Below, one piece after another: positions 1 through 7,633 of a stretch of 34,417 nucleotides of DNA (position 1 is the first letter of the stretch; every line of letters starts with the position of its first letter). The position numbers and the translations under genes were made by a program. The notes under the pieces are model-generated. The model was not told the origin of the DNA and did not search any database. It saw nothing but the letters and a program-made list of their open reading frames with translations. The stretch is taken from NCBI GenBank assembly GCA_964608405.1, contig CAZSNC010000004.1, forward strand, positions 1 through 34,417, given 5' to 3'. Origin of the DNA: GWB1-38-13 sp964608405. Lineage in GTDB: Bacteria; Patescibacteriota; Microgenomatia; UBA8517.

Positions 1-236
1 AGAGGAGTGTTCTGAAAAAAATCAGCAACTTTTGCAAAAAATCTGTTTCTGCTCGTTAAGCGATGCAGTATCTGAATATTTTTGTCACTAATACCAATTG
101 TTTCAGTTCTGACGTCTTCCGACAGTCCGCGTTTTAGTGCTTCGGTAACCCTAACATGGCCAAGTCCAGCCAAAGAAGTCGTAAAAAGAACCATCACATC
201 TTCACTATGAAAAATGGATTGATTGCTTATTGCCAT
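1..236 (-). CDS. Partial protein, possibly N-terminus of a MurG/MGDG-synthase-like glycosyltransferase
   Basis: An open frame starts at the ATG at 234-236 and runs leftwards off the window without a stop, giving 78 residues. Residues 15-35 form a hydrophobic strand followed by a Gly-rich turn and helix (VLFTTSLAGLGHVRVTEAL). This resembles the first Rossmann strand and nucleotide-sugar loop (GGGH-type) of GT28/MGDG-synthase-like glycosyltransferases. Only the N-terminus is visible, so the family is a guess from one motif. The frame is clean and protein-like over its full visible length, which supports a real gene. No Shine-Dalgarno site precedes the start. The catalytic C-terminal half lies outside the window. 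Confidence 0.55.
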   Translation of the reverse strand, partial: MAISNQSIFHSEDVMVLFTTSLAGLGHVRVTEALKRGLSEDVRTETIGISDKNIQILHRLTSRNRFFAKVADFFQNTP

Positions 237-416
237 ATATTCTAAGTTTATCTAAAGAATTTTAATCATGCAAAGAGATAACTAATATTTAAAAATGAAG
301 TTTCTATAGTTCTAATTAAGTCTACTAATCTAACTCTGGTTAACTTTAAGGAAAAAACACAATAATTATATTTTTTCAATCGCTCCATCGGACTGTAATA
401 TGTGGGGTTTGTATAC

Positions 417-713
417 CTAAACGATATTATCGCATATTAAAGATTTTTGGATTTCCTCTTCTATGCCCAATTCAGTCAATTTATTTCGTAATGTTTTTCC
501 CATAGCTACTATTATTAGGTCTGTCGTTACAATCCCCTGAAGCTTTCCGTCATCATCCCAAAGATTTTGAAATGCCTATTCTTTTGGGACGATGCCAATC
601 TTTTTAAGTGCTTCGAATAAAAACTTTGCCGTAGATACACCGTCTTCCTAATGGTAACCTCTGTATTTTGCCTGCTTACTTCTGGTTTCTCCTACAAAAA
701 GGAATTCTTTCAT
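417..713 (-). pseudogene. Conserved-looking 98-codon reading frame broken by two in-frame TAG codons
   Basis: From the ATG at 711-713 a single frame can be read for 98 codons to a TAG at 417-419, interrupted only by TAG at codons 22 and 46. There is no frameshift. The flanking peptides look like a real soluble protein: MKEFLFVGETRSKQAKYRGY, then EDGVSTAKFLFEALKKIGI, then an acidic WDDDGK turn and a charged C-terminus. Each internal TAG is one transition from CAG or TGG. If TAG were read through, the frame would continue past codon 99 to a TAA at 366-368. TAG ends intact genes here (uvrC, the transglutaminase-like gene, the gene at 1590), so genome-wide recoding is unlikely and decay or sequencing error is preferred. 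I do not recognise the family. The flanking gaps, 237-416 and 714-854, hold no other supported gene. Confidence 0.6.
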
Positions 714-854
714 TTTCTATTTTAGGAATTATAATAACACAAAATAATATTTATCGTTTATAGTTCAAGCAACAGACACGTAAATATGTATATTTTCAAA
801 TATAAACAATAAAACCCATAGTATATTTGGTGTTTTTTTTGTTAATATAAGTGG

Positions 855-1478
855 ATGGAAAAAGAATCCTGGATTTCAAAAATTTCAAAAGATTGCATCG
901 AAATGGATGTAATATATCCATTTTTGGAACACATATCTGGTATTGGAATAGAATCCAGGCATATAAAGGGAAAAATATTAATTATTGGGCAAGGATTTGC
1001 TTGTCCTGAAAGGTCGCTAATTACAACACCAGAATCCCAATATAGGCAAATAAGGAGTGGAATAAATCCATATTTTTGTGATCCTGATTTTCCATCATCC
1101 CCAAATCTTCATATAAAGAATCCCTGTTTGAACACGATTATGTACAACGAAATACCTACACCTAAACCAGATTTTGTATATTATGAACCCTCATCTTGTT
1201 ATGAATTCCTACCAAAGGTACCCAAAAATTATTTTGATTGTGTATTAATGTTTAGAGTGGTTGATTTAGGAAAACAATTAACCAATATGCAATTAATGAG
1301 ACTTATTGCAAATTACTTGAAATCCGGTGGATATTTTATTGGATCTGGCGGGCAGTTTTCGAGTGATGTTAAAACAATGATATTTGACCCTTTAGCACAA
1401 GACAAAATTGTCAGATTAAATGATGATAGTGATGGATATCTATTTACCCAAAATATGGGATTTATCCTCAAGAAATAA
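855..1478 (+). CDS. Hypothetical protein with class I methyltransferase-like fold
   Basis: This 207-residue protein has the pattern of a degenerate SAM-dependent methyltransferase. A first beta strand with a Gly loop lies at residues 41-48 (ILIIGQGF), followed by PE. A strand at about 126-137 (YFDCVLMFRVVDL) sits where motif post-I/II 'D-x-V' strands occur. Further on are a helix and the turn LKSGGYFIGSGG at about 155-166, typical of the strand-5 hairpin. The classical GxGxG is reduced to GQG, so catalytic activity is uncertain. No Shine-Dalgarno site precedes the ATG; the upstream sequence is T-rich with a TTAATATAAG box. It is one of only four supported plus-strand genes here and diverges from the broken gene at 417-713. 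The product name is inference from fold pattern only. Confidence 0.6.
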   Translation: MEKESWISKISKDCIEMDVIYPFLEHISGIGIESRHIKGKILIIGQGFACPERSLITTPESQYRQIRSGINPYFCDPDFPSSPNLHIKNPCLNTIMYNEIPTPKPDFVYYEPSSCYEFLPKVPKNYFDCVLMFRVVDLGKQLTNMQLMRLIANYLKSGGYFIGSGGQFSSDVKTMIFDPLAQDKIVRLNDDSDGYLFTQNMGFILKK

Positions 1479-1552
1479 TTGATAGTTATTAATGGTAGTT
1501 AATGAAAATATTTGGATTTAGTCTGTGTAAACTTCATATACAAGAATATATA

Positions 1553-1581
1553 TTTACATAAGTGATATATTTTTATATTAT
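1553..1581 (+). promoter_or_regulatory. Sigma-70-like promoter of the 1590 gene, probably leaderless
   Basis: A -35 TTTACA (1553-1558) and a -10 TATTAT (1576-1581) are separated by exactly 17 bases. The ATG begins 8 bases after the -10, so transcription would start at or within a couple of bases of the start codon. No Shine-Dalgarno site is possible. Confidence 0.5.
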
Positions 1582-1589
1582 GTATATAC

Positions 1590-2078
1590 ATGGTTGATCA
1601 AAGAGTAACCGAAGTACCCACTTTTATTAAAGTTGATGTTCCAAAAGAAAGTTACATAATGCGATTTGGTGATTTGGGGGCTGATCCTATTTCAATAACA
1701 TTAAATAACCCAAACGTTAATAATACAGAATGGGTACGCGATGAGCAAAGTGGTGTCAGGAAACCACCTAGCGGGAAAAAAACTCTTAATGTACACTTCA
1801 GTCAACAAATTCCGGAGGGTTCGATTGTGGATTTTGGTCCGGAAAATAGATATTTAATTGTGCCTGCGCCAAATAATGAAATATTAAAGCATTATCCCGG
1901 TATCTATGCTATTAAAATTCCGGAGAAGGGTCATGATGACGCTAATGGACAGTGGGTTGAGGGTTTTGATTCAGTATTAAATAGATATCAAAAGGAGGAC
2001 AGGTTAAATATGATTTACTCTATGGAAAAAGGTAATATTCCACTAACTGATGCAACAATAGAACGACTTAATAATTAG
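1590..2078 (+). CDS. Hypothetical protein, 162 aa
   Basis: I do not recognise this family. The protein is soluble, with no signal peptide or membrane segment, and rich in Pro, Asn and charged residues. The first 110 residues alternate short strands (FIKVDVP, TLNVHFSQQIP, SIVDFGPENRYLIVP, IYAIKIPE), suggesting a beta-rich domain. The last 35 residues look helical (FDSVLNRYQKEDRLNMIYSM). The start is supported by a well-spaced promoter placed immediately upstream. The gene ends with TAG and converges on a small minus-strand ORF whose stop overlaps it. It lies in the accessory-looking left end and has no obvious functional partner. Confidence 0.65.
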   Translation: MVDQRVTEVPTFIKVDVPKESYIMRFGDLGADPISITLNNPNVNNTEWVRDEQSGVRKPPSGKKTLNVHFSQQIPEGSIVDFGPENRYLIVPAPNNEILKHYPGIYAIKIPEKGHDDANGQWVEGFDSVLNRYQKEDRLNMIYSMEKGNIPLTDATIERLNN

Positions 2079-2175
2079 TGAGGTAAGTTAATATCCCCAC
2101 AAGAATCAGGTTTGCAAATGTAAATATAAGTGATGGCAGTATTGTTTTTAGTTCTTTGAGGTAAATTAAATTCAT
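2068..2175 (-). CDS. Small 35-aa putative single-pass membrane peptide
   Basis: This short ORF starts at the ATG at 2173-2175, which overlaps the TGA stop of the preceding 110-codon gene in the coupled pattern ATGA. It ends with TAA at 2068-2070. The peptide has a short polar N-terminus (MNLIYLKELK) and then one hydrophobic stretch (residues about 13-32, PSLIFTFANLILVGILTYL), consistent with one membrane helix. The stop overlaps the 3' end of the convergent gene at 1590-2078 by 11 bases. The overlap and hydrophobic profile favour a real gene, but at this length chance cannot be excluded. Confidence 0.35.
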   Translation of the reverse strand: MNLIYLKELKTILPSLIFTFANLILVGILTYLTNY

Positions 2176-2504
2176 GCTTTACGTTTGTTTCTCTGCCAAA
2201 GCGCAAACATGGAAACAACCCAGATTCGCTCTTGTGGTTCACTCCAACTTCCGTCAGATCCTTCAATGAAATAGCGGTATTTTCCGTTTTCGCCGACTCT
2301 TTTAATCTTTGTCTTTCGTCCTCCCCGATCGATACCATTGACTGTTTCTGCTCCTCTTACAAATCGTCTTCTTAACGATTGTGATGCCCTCTCATAAGCG
2401 TTCGGGTCCTCAAGTAATACTTTTGTGATTTTATCCAAATCGTCGCAATGTGTAACGTCTAAAGCGTTGATATAACTCGATGTCTGTGGAAATGTATCGA
2501 TCAT
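2172..2504 (-). CDS. Hypothetical protein, 110 aa
   Basis: The chosen start is the ATG at 2502-2504, one base after the TAA of the upstream binding-protein gene. This junction (TAA-C-ATG) suggests translational coupling, and it is preferred over the longer upstream extension, which would lie inside the neighbouring gene. The protein is soluble. Its C-terminal half alternates basic and aromatic residues (RGGRKTKIKRVGENGKYRYF, then EGSDGSWSEPQERIWVVSMF), consistent with a small beta-rich domain. A helical acidic/polar stretch lies at about residues 15-45. The family is not recognised. It is the third gene of a likely secG-binding protein-hypothetical-small peptide run. Confidence 0.5.
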   Translation of the reverse strand: MIDTFPQTSSYINALDVTHCDDLDKITKVLLEDPNAYERASQSLRRRFVRGAETVNGIDRGGRKTKIKRVGENGKYRYFIEGSDGSWSEPQERIWVVSMFALWQRNKRKA

Positions 2505-2505
2505 G

Positions 2506-3810
2506 TTATTTTCTATCGATATTGTACCACACGGGGTGAAATAAAAATATTGAAGGCGAGTCTTCCAATAAAAACCTCTGAAAATCAAAATAAATTTCTT
2601 TTCTTTTTTCTTTGTCCAATTCTACTCTTCCATCCTCAAGAAGCTTGTCTATTCTCACATTTTTATACTTTGTGATGTTTGTTTGTGATTGGGTTGAATG
2701 CCACAGTGAATATTGATCGGGGTCTTTGGGTATTTCGAATATTGTAACAAACGCCTGATAATCGGATGGAATAACCGATGATGTTAACACATTTGTTTTA
2801 ATACCGACATCATTCCACATTTTAGAAACACCATCTGCAATATCAAGAAGATTCGGCGTTGAAATTAAATTTATTGAATAATCTTGTGGAATTTCAGCTT
2901 TGGACTCACTGATTAGTTGTTTTGCTTTAACAGGGTCAAAGTTGTAGGTTTTTACCTGCGGATTGAAATAAAAAGATTTAGGATTGATCGGTCCTATTGC
3001 CCGTTTTTCATAGCCGCTTTTGTCTATTGCGTAGTTTAAAGCAAGCCTTAGGTTTTTATCTGACAATATCGGATCCTGCGTATTGAAAAATATTACAACA
3101 ACCCTGTCTGATTGTATGTTTTTTTCGATATTGACATTGTTCCAATCTGAAAACGGTTTTGGAGAAGAGATATTTTTAATCATATCAACCTCACCAATTT
3201 TAAAAGCAAATTTTGTCTGTTCTTCTGTCGGATAGAATTTAATATCTTGTCTTTCGTTTTTATTGCTTAATATCAGTTTCTGAATATATTCACCCTTTAT
3301 TGAAAGTTTATTGACTTTCCACTCCCCTGTTCCAAGAAGGCCTTTCTTAAAAACTGGTTTTTCCAAAAGAGCAATAAATGGAACGTAAGGTTCATTAAGA
3401 GTAAATATAATTTTATTGTTTTGTTTTTGTATATCGACATCAGAAAAATTATAATTTATTTCATTAATCTTAAGCGGTTTTTTATCCTGCCAGAATATAT
3501 TGTCTTGGAGTTCAAATATCCATTTTTTTCCACCCTCTTCGATACTCCAGTATTTTGCCAAAGATGGATTGATATTTGAAGTTGAATCGATGGATACCAA
3601 CCCGTCTCCGATAAGTGTTGATATTTCAAGTGGAAGAGTATCTATGTTATACCGTCCCGTATATCCGACTCTTATCGCTTTGGTAAATTTTATGTTTGGG
3701 AGTATGAATGACAAAAACAAGAATACTAAAGCTCCAAGAATTACACTTGAAAGAATTACAATCCTAAAACGTTTTAAAAATGCGAGTGTAAGTTTTATAT
3801 AGAATCTCAT
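2506..3810 (-). CDS. Membrane-anchored family 5 extracellular solute-binding protein (OppA/DppA-like)
   Basis: This 434-residue protein has an N-terminal membrane anchor (about residues 15-37, IVILSSVILGALVFLFL) and then an SBP_bac_5-type domain. Recognisable family signatures are the opening strand with STLIGDGLVSID (about 63-74), the substrate-lobe phrase NPSLAKYWSIEEGGKKWIFE (about 81-100), and the late 'NLRLALNYAIDKSGYEKRAI' segment. These proteins normally bind peptides or other solutes outside the cell and deliver them to an ABC permease. It is roughly 100 residues shorter than typical OppA and has no lipobox Cys, so it is held by the helix instead. No permease or ATPase gene adjoins it, so the transport partner is unknown. 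It follows secG and precedes two small coupled ORFs. Confidence 0.85.
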   Translation of the reverse strand: MRFYIKLTLAFLKRFRIVILSSVILGALVFLFLSFILPNIKFTKAIRVGYTGRYNIDTLPLEISTLIGDGLVSIDSTSNINPSLAKYWSIEEGGKKWIFELQDNIFWQDKKPLKINEINYNFSDVDIQKQNNKIIFTLNEPYVPFIALLEKPVFKKGLLGTGEWKVNKLSIKGEYIQKLILSNKNERQDIKFYPTEEQTKFAFKIGEVDMIKNISSPKPFSDWNNVNIEKNIQSDRVVVIFFNTQDPILSDKNLRLALNYAIDKSGYEKRAIGPINPKSFYFNPQVKTYNFDPVKAKQLISESKAEIPQDYSINLISTPNLLDIADGVSKMWNDVGIKTNVLTSSVIPSDYQAFVTIFEIPKDPDQYSLWHSTQSQTNITKYKNVRIDKLLEDGRVELDKEKRKEIYFDFQRFLLEDSPSIFLFHPVWYNIDRK

Positions 3811-3842
3811 GTGGCAATAGATAAGTTAATACGGTAAAAGAT

Positions 3843-4052
3843 CTATAGTACAATATTAACGAAAGACAGGAGTACAAACAGTCCTGTTAAGACGAAAGTC
3901 ATTTTAAAAATGACTTTTTCCAGTCCCCTTCTCGTAAATGAAGAACTTCCACCCCAGACGCGTCCAAAGCCGGTTCCTTTGTTTTGTACAAGGATAAAAA
4001 GAATAAGCACAACCGAGACAAACATTTGCATGTAAATTAAAAAGCTATCCAT
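3843..4052 (-). CDS. secG: Preprotein translocase subunit SecG
   Basis: This 69-residue protein has the two-helix SecG architecture. Helix 1 (about 7-23, MFVSVVLILFILVQ) is followed by the family loop QNKGTGFGRVWGGSSSFTRRG and helix 2 (about 48-67, KMTFVLTGLFVLLSFVNIVL). SecG joins SecYE at the membrane and assists SecA-driven export. The length is usual for the family. A TATAAT box lies 10 bases upstream of the ATG and may be its own promoter. Downstream is the exported, membrane-anchored binding protein. Confidence 0.93.
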   Translation of the reverse strand: MDSFLIYMQMFVSVVLILFILVQNKGTGFGRVWGGSSSFTRRGLEKVIFKMTFVLTGLFVLLSFVNIVL

Positions 4053-4061
4053 AACTTTATT

Positions 4062-4067
4062 ATTATA
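4062..4067 (-). promoter_or_regulatory. Putative -10 box upstream of secG
   Basis: A perfect TATAAT on the minus strand ends 10 bases before the secG ATG, implying a leader of only a few bases. No good -35 is visible at 16-18 bases, so this is a weaker call than the other promoters. Confidence 0.35.
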
Positions 4068-4080
4068 TACCAGATAAAAC

Positions 4081-4482
4081 CTATTTTATTAACCAGTAAA
4101 TAAATGATGACAGAAGGGAGAGAATAAAAGAAAAACCTATATAAGCTAATATTCCGCCAAATTCCAGTTTCGGGATATCTATCCAGCGCGATGTTATGCC
4201 GGGAAAGTGAAAATAGAGAATATTAAATGCAGGTACGATAAGCGATGTAATGTACAGAACAATCGATGATGCAACCCATCTGAAAAGTCCGAATGTGATT
4301 AAATTTAAAGGTAAAAGCAAAATGTTGATTACAGGCTTTGCAAAAAGAGATACGACAGTAATTGCGGCTCCTGCCGCGATAAGTGTGTAAAAGCCGTTTC
4401 CTAATTGAATCCCTCCCGCAACTTTAGTTATCAAATATAAACAAAAAGTATCGATAATAAAATGCCTTAATATTCTTTTCAT
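4081..4482 (-). CDS. Phage-holin-superfamily-IV-like small membrane protein (PF04020 type)
   Basis: This 133-residue protein has four predicted membrane segments, at about residues 8-25, 32-50, 55-82 and 113-132. Characteristic phrases of the 4-TMS holin-like family are a start similar to 'LLRWLINALALYLV' (here ILRHFIIDTFCLYLITKVAG) and the conserved AKPVINILLLPLNLITFGLF segment (about 48-67). Despite the family name, these proteins occur widely in bacterial chromosomes as membrane proteins of unknown role. There is no phage context here. It follows uvrC by 6 bases and is probably co-transcribed with the uvr genes. Confidence 0.8.
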   Translation of the reverse strand: MKRILRHFIIDTFCLYLITKVAGGIQLGNGFYTLIAAGAAITVVSLFAKPVINILLLPLNLITFGLFRWVASSIVLYITSLIVPAFNILYFHFPGITSRWIDIPKLEFGGILAYIGFSFILSLLSSFIYWLIK

Positions 4483-4488
4483 GAATAT

Positions 4489-5829
4489 CTACTTCTTAAT
4501 CATTTTATCAGGTTTGATCAAATACTTGTTAACTAACATATGATGATATCTTTGGGCAAATCTATGAGCTTCGTTACGGATTCTTTGTATTAATTTTAAT
4601 GTCTCATCTTTGGGAGCAACTGATACAAATCCTCCGTCGGGTAGGGGAATAATTAATCTCTCGTATCGTTTTGCCATTCCGACGACGGGAATATTAACCG
4701 AATCAAAGACATTTTTAAAAGCACCAATCTGGCCTTTTCCTCCATCAACGATTATCAAATCAGAAGTTCCCCAGTCTTTCATATGCATAATTCTTCTTTT
4801 TGCGATTTCCGTAAGCGATTTGGTATCGTTGTTTTCGGATTTGGATAAGCGGAAATGTCGATAATATTTTTTTTCAGGGGATGAATTTATAAAAGTTACC
4901 ATTGAACCTGCGGAATGACTGCCCTGAAGATGTGAGATGTCGTAGCACTCGATCCTTTTAATCGATATATTTTTCTTTAAATAGATGTTTATGATCTTCT
5001 CCAAACCCTCAATACCCTTTTTTTTAAGTATGTTTATGTAATAAGGATCGTCTGAATACAACTCGGTTCTGTCCGATGGTGCAAGCATGATCTCAAGGTG
5101 CCGTAATCTATCCTTAAATAATTGAGCGTTTTCAAAATCCTCGAGTTTCGAATAATGTAACATATTATCAATAAACGTCTTTCTTAAGGCACCAAAATGA
5201 CCACGGAAAAAACGTTTTAAATATTTTATGTTTGATTTGTATTGGGAAATTAGCTTTGCTTTTTTAATAGGATCGGTTTCCATATCGATTATTGAAGGAC
5301 ATGGACTACAAAGTCCAAGCTGTGAATAAAAGCACGGCCTTTTTGTCGGTAAATGTGTGGAATATGGACAGATATTTCTTAAATATTTGAGGGTTTGGTA
5401 AATTGATTGTGAATCGATAAATGGTCCGAATGAATATTTAAAGCTTTTATTTAGCTGTCTTAGTCTTGTTGTAACCAGTCTTGGGTATTTGTCGTTTGTA
5501 ATACAAACATAAAGACTGCTTTTATCGTCTTTGAGGTCGATATTGTAATAAGGCATATGTTTTCTAACAAGTTTTGCCTCAAGAAGTAGTGCTTCAACTT
5601 CGCTTTCTACCCTGATGTAGGAAAGAGATTTAACATTACTGACTAATTTATCGGTTTTTCCGAATATGTTATTTGACAGATATGTCCTAAGTCGTCCTCT
5701 GAGCGATTTTGATTTTCCTATATAAATAATGTTGTTTTTTGAATCATAAAATATGTAAACACCCGGTTCTTCAGGAATTAATTTGAGTGTGCTTTTTCGA
5801 AAGGGATAATTTGCGGGACTATTTTGCAT
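4489..5829 (-). CDS. uvrC: Excinuclease ABC subunit C, short form lacking HhH domain
   Basis: UvrC makes the dual incisions flanking a lesion held by UvrB. Domains in order: a GIY-YIG nuclease (G23-V24-Y25 and Y36-I37-G38, followed by GKSKSLRGRLRTY); an Fe-S-type cysteine set C154, C166, C174, C177; a UVR domain for UvrB contact (about 215-250); and an RNase H-like nuclease with D297 (ECYDISHLQG), D362 (VDGGKGQ) and H422 (NEAHRFA). At 446 residues it is about 150 shorter than typical UvrC, because it stops right after the nuclease domain and lacks the C-terminal helix-hairpin-helix pair that binds DNA. Its ATG overlaps the end of the upstream transglutaminase-like gene by 11 bases. It ends with TAG. 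Confidence 0.95.
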   Translation of the reverse strand: MQNSPANYPFRKSTLKLIPEEPGVYIFYDSKNNIIYIGKSKSLRGRLRTYLSNNIFGKTDKLVSNVKSLSYIRVESEVEALLLEAKLVRKHMPYYNIDLKDDKSSLYVCITNDKYPRLVTTRLRQLNKSFKYSFGPFIDSQSIYQTLKYLRNICPYSTHLPTKRPCFYSQLGLCSPCPSIIDMETDPIKKAKLISQYKSNIKYLKRFFRGHFGALRKTFIDNMLHYSKLEDFENAQLFKDRLRHLEIMLAPSDRTELYSDDPYYINILKKKGIEGLEKIINIYLKKNISIKRIECYDISHLQGSHSAGSMVTFINSSPEKKYYRHFRLSKSENNDTKSLTEIAKRRIMHMKDWGTSDLIIVDGGKGQIGAFKNVFDSVNIPVVGMAKRYERLIIPLPDGGFVSVAPKDETLKLIQRIRNEAHRFAQRYHHMLVNKYLIKPDKMIKK

Positions 5830-7621
5830 TTCTTTTGTGTTTGACTAATATTCTGATAAATAAAATAATTACAAATAAAAATATTACAATTAATTGTGAA
5901 AATAAATCTGTATATTTCGGGCCTTTAAAAACGAAGCTTTTGTCATTGATAAGAACAGTAAGTGATGAAGGGGTTTTTATGGCAAGGGGTGAAAAATTCG
6001 ATTTTAAGTGTTTCGTAACCGTTGAGTGCGGAGGTATGATCTTTACATTGTCTTCATAAATCAAATTGTTGTTAAAATAATATTTAATATTTTTAGCATA
6101 TAGAGCAAAGTTGTTGGTATTTTTAATAGAAATGACATTTTCCCGTTTAATTAGGTATAAGCCGCCGGTCATGTTACTAACTTCTGGTGTGACCTCCTGA
6201 GAATTTGAAAGAGTTCCAAAATTTATATATATGTCCTTTTCGTTAGTATCCGAATTATAAAATCCTGCAGGTAAGGGATTGCTGTCACTAAGACCGTGAA
6301 TAGTAAATGCAAAGTGTCTAAGGTCAAACTTTGTAAAGTAATCTGATTTGGAAGTTGCTCCCCACGTGGGATCAACCGATACCCAGATTTTACTAGAAGA
6401 ATCCCAGTACTCTACCCATGAATGTAAAACATCGTTGAAGAATGATAACGGTTTAAGACTTGGATTATCAGTATAGGCATATCCGATTACCTCTCTTGCA
6501 GGAATTCCTTTAGCACGTAGGATGGCAATCAGAAGATCGGTATATTCACGGCATGAGGAATTGTTTTTATTGACAAGCGCTTTAGCTGCTCCTAAACGAT
6601 CGGTTCTGCTTAAAGAATAGTCGTAAGAAAGATTTTCTACAACATATTTGTAAATACTTTCGGGATCGCTAAGTGATTTTGATAAATTTAATATGGCATC
6701 GTCATTGGACTGCCAGAAATTTGTGGGTTTAATGTTTTCATAAAGGTTCTGAATCGGTGGGGTGAGATATTTTCTTGGGTTTGCAAACAGCTGCACATTG
6801 CCCGATGTTTTAATGTCAAGATCTGATTTCGGCGCTACAAGATATTTAGCAAGCCAGTTGCCGTCATTGTCGACATCGATATTAAGAGGTTTGGGATCGA
6901 GTGTGTTGTAGTACATTCTTTGATAGGAGGTATCCGGGGGAATAGAAATTGTTTTTTTTTCGGAGAATGATCCCGTATTTTTTAAATGAAAGTTTATTAT
7001 AAAATCAAATATTTGATATTCTCCGAAACCGATGACAATTCTTGAATTTTGTAGTTCTTCTTTATTGAAGACATATTGAATATTATTATTTTCCAGCATT
7101 TGTTTTTCTGAATAGTTTGGAGAGATGTATGCTTCTTCCCCATAGGTTTGTGGAATTATTAGAACAGTCTTAAAGTTTTTATATAGAAGTAGATCTTCAT
7201 TTTTAGGTATGGAAAGTTCCCAAACATCGCCGGTTTTTGAAGCCAGGTTTTTAATCTCATATTGTATGGAGAATATCCTTTTGCTTCCCTTTCCCAATAC
7301 TTTATCGTCAAAATTTATTTTTACATTTATTGAAACATCATCTGATTCAACGATCGGAATGAGTGTGCTTTCACCGTAAACGACGGAGATATTTTCGACT
7401 GCGGTATTTTTTATCGTATATTCGAATGACGGGAGGTACTTCTCGGTGTAATTGTTTTCAATCTCGAAAGAGTCTTTTATAAAACAGTTTCCTTCATCGC
7501 TAAATATATAAGTACTTTCAAGACTGACATCAAAATAGTTTTGAGCCTTTGATATCTTAAAAGACAAAGTAAAAATAAGAAGAAATAATAGAAATATTGA
7601 AGTTACCGTTTTTTTAATCAT
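5819..7621 (-). CDS. Secreted, membrane-anchored transglutaminase-like cysteine protein
   Basis: This 600-residue protein has a signal peptide or N-terminal anchor (about 5-26, TVTSIFLLFLLIFTLSF), a long beta-rich extracellular region, a transglutaminase-like core, and a C-terminal membrane helix (about 573-592) with a basic tail (KHKRNAK). The catalytic triad is visible as C357 (NNSSCREYTDLL), H400 (DVLHSWVEYW) and D417 (SVDPTWGATS). The family includes bacterial proteases and crosslinking or amidase-type enzymes acting on proteins or cell-wall peptides; the substrate here cannot be read from sequence. The topology puts the active site outside the cell. It lies 12 bases after uvrA and overlaps uvrC, so it is co-transcribed with repair genes although no repair role is known for the family. 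Confidence 0.87.
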   Translation of the reverse strand: MIKKTVTSIFLLFLLIFTLSFKISKAQNYFDVSLESTYIFSDEGNCFIKDSFEIENNYTEKYLPSFEYTIKNTAVENISVVYGESTLIPIVESDDVSINVKINFDDKVLGKGSKRIFSIQYEIKNLASKTGDVWELSIPKNEDLLLYKNFKTVLIIPQTYGEEAYISPNYSEKQMLENNNIQYVFNKEELQNSRIVIGFGEYQIFDFIINFHLKNTGSFSEKKTISIPPDTSYQRMYYNTLDPKPLNIDVDNDGNWLAKYLVAPKSDLDIKTSGNVQLFANPRKYLTPPIQNLYENIKPTNFWQSNDDAILNLSKSLSDPESIYKYVVENLSYDYSLSRTDRLGAAKALVNKNNSSCREYTDLLIAILRAKGIPAREVIGYAYTDNPSLKPLSFFNDVLHSWVEYWDSSSKIWVSVDPTWGATSKSDYFTKFDLRHFAFTIHGLSDSNPLPAGFYNSDTNEKDIYINFGTLSNSQEVTPEVSNMTGGLYLIKRENVISIKNTNNFALYAKNIKYYFNNNLIYEDNVKIIPPHSTVTKHLKSNFSPLAIKTPSSLTVLINDKSFVFKGPKYTDLFSQLIVIFLFVIILFIRILVKHKRNAK

Positions 7622-7633
7622 CTGATTAATATT

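Noticed and set aside
417..713. Genome-wide TAG recoding to Gln or Trp
   Set aside because: TAG ends uvrC, the transglutaminase-like gene and the 1590 gene at sensible places, so the broken frame is better explained as decay or error.
2075..2338. Minus-strand ORF of 87 codons
   Set aside because: It overlaps most of the better-supported 110-residue ORF in another frame and has an irregular composition.
5787..6059. Plus-strand ORF of 90 codons across the uvrC/transglutaminase junction
   Set aside because: It is antisense to two supported genes, with no promoter or domain.
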